NCBI GenBank assembly: GCA_037893225.1
Contig: JAZGUH010000402.1
Span: 1 to 64,000, forward strand
Direction of reading: 5' to 3'
Length of the DNA: 64,000 nt
From: Hippasteria phrygiana
Lineage: Eukaryota > Echinodermata > Asteroidea > Valvatida > Goniasteridae
The notes beneath the pieces were generated by a model. It saw only the letters and a list, made by a program, of their open reading frames with translations, searched no databases and was not told the DNA's origin. Of this stretch, positions 59,591-64,000 are shown piece by piece (positions within the stretch are counted from its first letter, which is position 1; every line of letters starts with the position of its first letter). The translations under genes were made by a program, and so were the position numbers.

Positions 59591-62216
59591 CCCAAAAAAA
59601 TCAAAACTTTTCACCCTAGGTACAGCTCGTCATATCACGCGAATAATTACATGCCCGCTGAATGTTTATAATACCCGTATGTGCAGACTGGTTTCGGCCT
59701 CTATTATGCATTTGTATTTTTCATAGCATGCGGCAGGAACTAGTTCAGCACATCGTGATCAATCATAGACGAGTTCCCGGTCCCTCCATCATTGTCTAAC
59801 TTACGCAAAGTATAAATAAATTACTAACCCGTGAAATACATCCCTGATAGTAAGCGCGAAATGTTCTGCTATAGTTATTTTTTTCGTTATTTTTGAAGCC
59901 AAAAAATAATTGGAAGGATCGGGAACATGTCTATGAAAAGTGATTGACATCATGCGCTAGCACGCGCAATCTGTTGAGGTTGCTGGTTGGTTCCGTTCAA
60001 CTGTTGCACGGCCAGTACATGGACAGCGCGCGGTACCAGTGGCATAAAGATGGCCGCTAGCTCTGTGCGAACGAGTATTTCACTTATTTTTCTCTAAATA
60101 CGAAGTCATTGAATGGCGATGATATTAAACTTTATTTGTGGGTGAATGTTTAATGTTATTTTTGCTTGTACCTGCTGATCTGTGTAACTGTGTTCTGGTC
60201 CATGATTATGGAGTTTGATTATCTGAAAAACATATGCAATACAGTTGGTGGTCCGGCGGGCTCTAGCACGGGAAACTCCGGTTGCCCGGAGGCCTGGCGT
60301 GGTTGTCCCGGGCGTCCGGGCCCGGGATTTGTCGAGCTCTGGCCATATCTGCAGCATTTTACAAATCATGTGTTCCACGTACAACGTAGGTGTCAATGAG
60401 ACAGAATGCCAAATTGAAAAGCAACATACTTTTACTTGACTTTTTAATAAAATCACAAACAACATCGTTGAAACACCGCAGACAGGGTTATACTTAACGA
60501 GCACTTTGAATTTGGGCGGCTTTTTACACCAGTTGAACCCATAAACACTGCACACCGGAATGGTGGAAGTTTGAACACATTTACAGTGCTCGGGATTTTC
60601 TGATGCTTGTGCAAACAAATGCCAGTGCTATGGGAAAACATCAAGCGATGTGCATTTTGGCGTGGTTTTTGCACCGGCCAAAGCCCAAAAACACATTACA
60701 TGTAACACTGATGTACGGTGAAAGCCAAAACATTTTGCTCGCGATTGTCAATTTTATACATCACACACATGTACACAAATTTATTGTTGTTGAGAAACCA
60801 GTGAGTATGTTCACCGCATTGTCACATGTATAGATATTAAAATGGTGTATGTATGTATACATGTATATATATATTTATATATTATAGGAAAGCTTATGCA
60901 AAGTTTTATCCTAGATAGGCACTAAAGTGCGACATAATTTTTCCATTTAATTTATAGGAAAGTAAGAAATATCATTTCCTTTCGTTGTCCTCCATCATAC
61001 CCCCACCCACAATCGACCCAGGTGCAAGAAAAATTTCTTTTGACATTTTGGGTTTGGCTCAACAAAATGGTCATGCCAAGCCTGTCTGCCCCGCTAGCTG
61101 CGTGCGGTTAAACACCTAATTCATAATACAATGGACACGTCTTGCATTGGTTAATTGTCAGGCTGTGTATAGGTCATTGCAGGGAGCCGCATGTCCTGTA
61201 CTTCATTTCAAAGGCGGGCTTTTTATATCGAAGGCATGACGTGATACAATGGACGTCTGGGGTTGGTGAATGCTCTGGCGGTAGATGGCTCCTACTGAGC
61301 GGCATCTCATGATGTCGGAATTAAGTGTTGAATTGACTTTGCATCTCTTCCGGCAATGAAAAACATACATGTACATGTACGCTATTGTAATTACCCAGCT
61401 TAGGCCAGTCACAAAACACAGTAATTGTAGTCCCGTACCTTGTACATTGTATTCGCGGAGTAAGAGTGCGTATGCCCCCCCCCCCCCCCCCTCAAAAAAG
61501 GGGGTGTTTTTGTTTTTTGGGTTTGTGTTTTCGTTTAAGAATCGGCAAAATTAGATTGCCCACCACATGTTTTACGTTGACATGCGTAATGTTTGCAAGT
61601 ATTTGGAAAGGCTATTTCATGAGCCGCTATAAAAAAAATCCAACAAACCCCCTCCCCCATATAGATGTGGAGAGCTTTTTAAAATCTTTTCCGGCCCAAA
61701 AATCGGGGTATATTTTGAACGGAAGTTTTGAAATTTGGTCCAGAAAATGTGCATACGCACCCATACCTCCCTGTCCTGCGTACGGACCTGAATTGGCGTG
61801 AAGCTTTTTCTGTTAGATGCGCGTTCAATTATGAATTAATTTCTAAAAGATTCCATTCAAGATGCATGTTAGTGTGATTGTGTTTGTAGCAGGATTGGGG
61901 TTTAACCAGTCCTTAAACCAGTGAAATAACAAAACAATCCTACAATCATTATTCCGATCTAAGGATTTAATTGGCCTTCAGGATTATATTCATAATAATA
62001 CATATGTTGCAAAGACAAATATAGGTAAATATAGATCTGAAACGGATACGTTTTTATTGCTGTCATACACGTTTTCAATTTCACAAATCAACACAAAGCG
62101 TCACTGAATGGGATAGCACTACATATCCCAACCTGAACGCCATGACCTTAGTATAGAAGATTGTGTAACCAGAAAGATTTGTTTACACAACACCGCCATT
62201 TTAGGAATGAATGTGT

Positions 62217-62281
62217 CCTCGTTCCCCCCATCATAAACGCAAGTAGACGATAGGATCCTACTTGCGTACGGCGGAACGAGG
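62217..62281. repeat. Imperfect palindrome
   Basis: CCTCGTTCC and CGCAAGTAG on the left pair with CTACTTGCG and GGAACGAGG on the right around ACGATAGGAT. Possibly a small foldback MITE. Confidence 0.6.
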
Positions 62282-62851
62282 TCTGCATGCACTCCTAATT
62301 GATGTACATGTGCCGTCCAAACCTCCGAACATGGCCCGACAAACTCATAAACATCCCCTCGGTTTTAGCTGCCTGGTGGCAGATTTTAGCTGCCAAGGCA
62401 TACATGTACGTCGGGATAATATTATACACGTACGTGGCTAGCCGTGTTCACTGGCGCATGGCATCTTCACGTATTTTCTTACGTGAACATTTGTGTGTGC
62501 GTGTACGTTCATCCGTGTCGGACAGGCGCCGACCCCACGCAAGAAACTCGCTCGCAACCGGGGAAACACGCGAGTGCGTACCCCTCGCTCGTTCCGGTCA
62601 AACGAGGATGGAACGAGGCACTCGTCTCGTCTCGTAAGGAAAAGTAAAATCCCTTTCAAACGCGCGAGGAACGTGCGAGTGCCCGCGCTCGTTACTCGCA
62701 AAATTATCGAGGCCCCTCGCTCGTTCTTGAAACTACTTGTGGGCTGTACTGTACTTGGCACACAAATTACTTCCACTTAAGGTACCAAAAACTGTCTTGT
62801 GTGTAGCAGGAATCAATAGGAAAAGCCATCCCAACCCTACATGTGATAACT

Positions 62852-63540
62852 AGAGCTGCCAACTCGTACGGATTTTCCATATTATTAGTACGGAAATTCA
62901 CGAAAAATACGGAAGCATGAATTTTAGTTTATAAATACAGATTTTGTGAAATCCGACCATAATATTTTGTCATATATTTATGCTATTATACTGCACGTGT
63001 ACTGGCTCATTATTGTGATCTCAACCAAACGAATGCAACTTTTGCTTTGAAAAAAAAAAAAAATAAGCAGACAGTCCATCCATCGCGTGGGTTTGTTAAA
63101 CTCACCGGGCACGCGGCTTGTCCCCATTTTTGATGAGATCCATGTAAGTATGCCAAATTTTATTCTCTCTATTAAGAACCATGGCCCTTTCAGCAGTGCA
63201 GACTATGCTGCGCGAAAAAAGAAAATCTGATTTTCAGGAATAATTTAAATTTCATGAAAAATACAGATTTTTGTGAGTAAAATACTGTTTTTGTGTCACC
63301 TAAACAAATGCTTTGAGAGACACTTGCATACTTTATGTACCAGTCTTAAATTCTGTGTGACCGTATGACCGTATGACCGTGGGAAAGTGGTAAAATTGGC
63401 TGAAAATGTAAAATTGCTCTCATTTGAAAACTTAAAACTCAGATGCAGCCACCCAAAAAAAAAGTGACACGTGTGATCTGAGGATCACCTTGTTTGGCTT
63501 TCTGAATACTGAAATGAGTTTTAAAAGTTTGGCAGCTCTG
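62852..63540. mobile_element. MITE with AGAGCTG termini, copy interrupted by another element
   Basis: Matches 24041-24438 from AGAGCTGCCAACTCGTACGG to TTTGGCAGCTCTG, but is split by about 207 bp at 63289-63495. Confidence 0.8.
63289..63495 (+). repeat. Dispersed element, short copy, nested
   Basis: TTGTGTCACCTAAACAAATG to GGATCACCTTGTTTG, the same ends as 13371-14303 but without its minisatellite; GACCGTAT is repeated near 63360. Confidence 0.7.
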
Positions 63541-63541
63541 A

Positions 63542-64000
63542 TTAACCCTTTCATCGTAAGGGAGGCGCTCAAAAGTGAAATACTCCTGTTCCCTGTGGAA
63601 CTCTCTTTTTGGTAACTTGGTCTGTACCCTTTTGAAATGTGTGTTCCCGGCTTGTTTACAACTGGGACAGGCTGTTCCCAAGTAAGTGTGTGCGTGCATA
63701 CATGTACACCACAGTTCCCATTCACAAGCTGTTCCCAGTTGAAACAGCGAATGTTTACTGTGGCAACAGGAAATGCTCTCATCACAATTGTCCAGGCATT
63801 CTGACTTTTGAGATATTCCCTAACCATCCCAGATCCTTCAAAATCCACAAGGAGTTTTTGAGGATTGTGCAGGATTGCGGAGAGTAAAACCAATCAACCA
63901 TTGCTGGTAGTATACGTGGAGCTTGATGTCCCTTGAATGTTGATACAAAGAATGTGCCATTGGGGTACTGCACATTTGTGGGTTTCAGAGGCTTTACAAA
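63542..64000. repeat. Diverged TTAACCC family fragment, cut by the window edge
   Basis: Starts TTAACCCTTTCATCG directly after the previous MITE, contains CTTCAAAATCC and GAGGATTGTGCAGGATTG, then AAAGAATGTGCCATTGGGGT resembling the interior of the 45174 MITE. Confidence 0.5.

Noticed and set aside
60106..60618. 170-codon reverse-strand frame
   Set aside because: No recognisable domain, no supporting splice or promoter context, low-complexity GC patch inside.

Overview
This is eukaryotic, intron-rich animal DNA carrying one recognisable gene. On the + strand, six exons (3341-3458, 19393-19577, 36475-36629, 41573-41701, 42407-42536, 46901-47054) encode residues 1 to about 291 of a G-protein alpha subunit of the Gq/11 class. 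Exon lengths (118, 185, 155, 129, 130, 154 nt) and phases follow the vertebrate GNAQ layout, and every junction has GT/AG signals. The last exon (about 62 residues, with the TCAT base-binding motif and the receptor-contacting C-terminus) was not found; it presumably lies beyond base 64000. All other long open frames look like chance or repeat-derived frames.

The organism is an animal with introns up to about 17 kb and a genome rich in TACATG microsatellites and small DNA transposons. The protein and the repeat style would suit a marine invertebrate, perhaps an invertebrate deuterostome such as an echinoderm, hemichordate or amphioxus, but the sequence alone does not settle this.

Layout: 1-3340 is upstream sequence, with a 31-bp tandem repeat, SINE-like repeats and a pair of TTAA-flanked elements sharing one TTAA. 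Intron 1 (3459-19392) holds TTAA-flanked MITEs, two hAT-like elements with CAGGC/CAGGG ends, a minisatellite of nuclear-receptor-like half-sites, another CAGGG element and a GC-rich TAA-flanked element. Intron 2 (19578-36474) holds a Helitron-like element, nested TAA-flanked elements, a 3.9-kb hAT-like element with an 8-bp target duplication, and another hAT-like copy. Intron 3 has a second copy of the 7.6-kb hAT-like element. Intron 5 has a Tc1/mariner-like MITE, a 1.9-kb TTAA element with a GC-rich core, and two TTAACCCTAAC MITEs. Intron 6 (47055 to the window end) has a decayed partial copy of exon 6, tRNA-like repeats, minisatellites, a TAA-flanked element with long terminal inverted repeats, and a 4-kb satellite-like block of CRE palindromes that ends in a Helitron-like hairpin and CTAG.

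No multi-gene system or operon is present. The most informative material is the transposon biology: several insertions leave readable target-site evidence, a 401-bp satellite alternates between two monomer types, and one transposon end plus its target site is triplicated. Repeat boundaries were read by eye and are approximate unless a terminal motif is stated.
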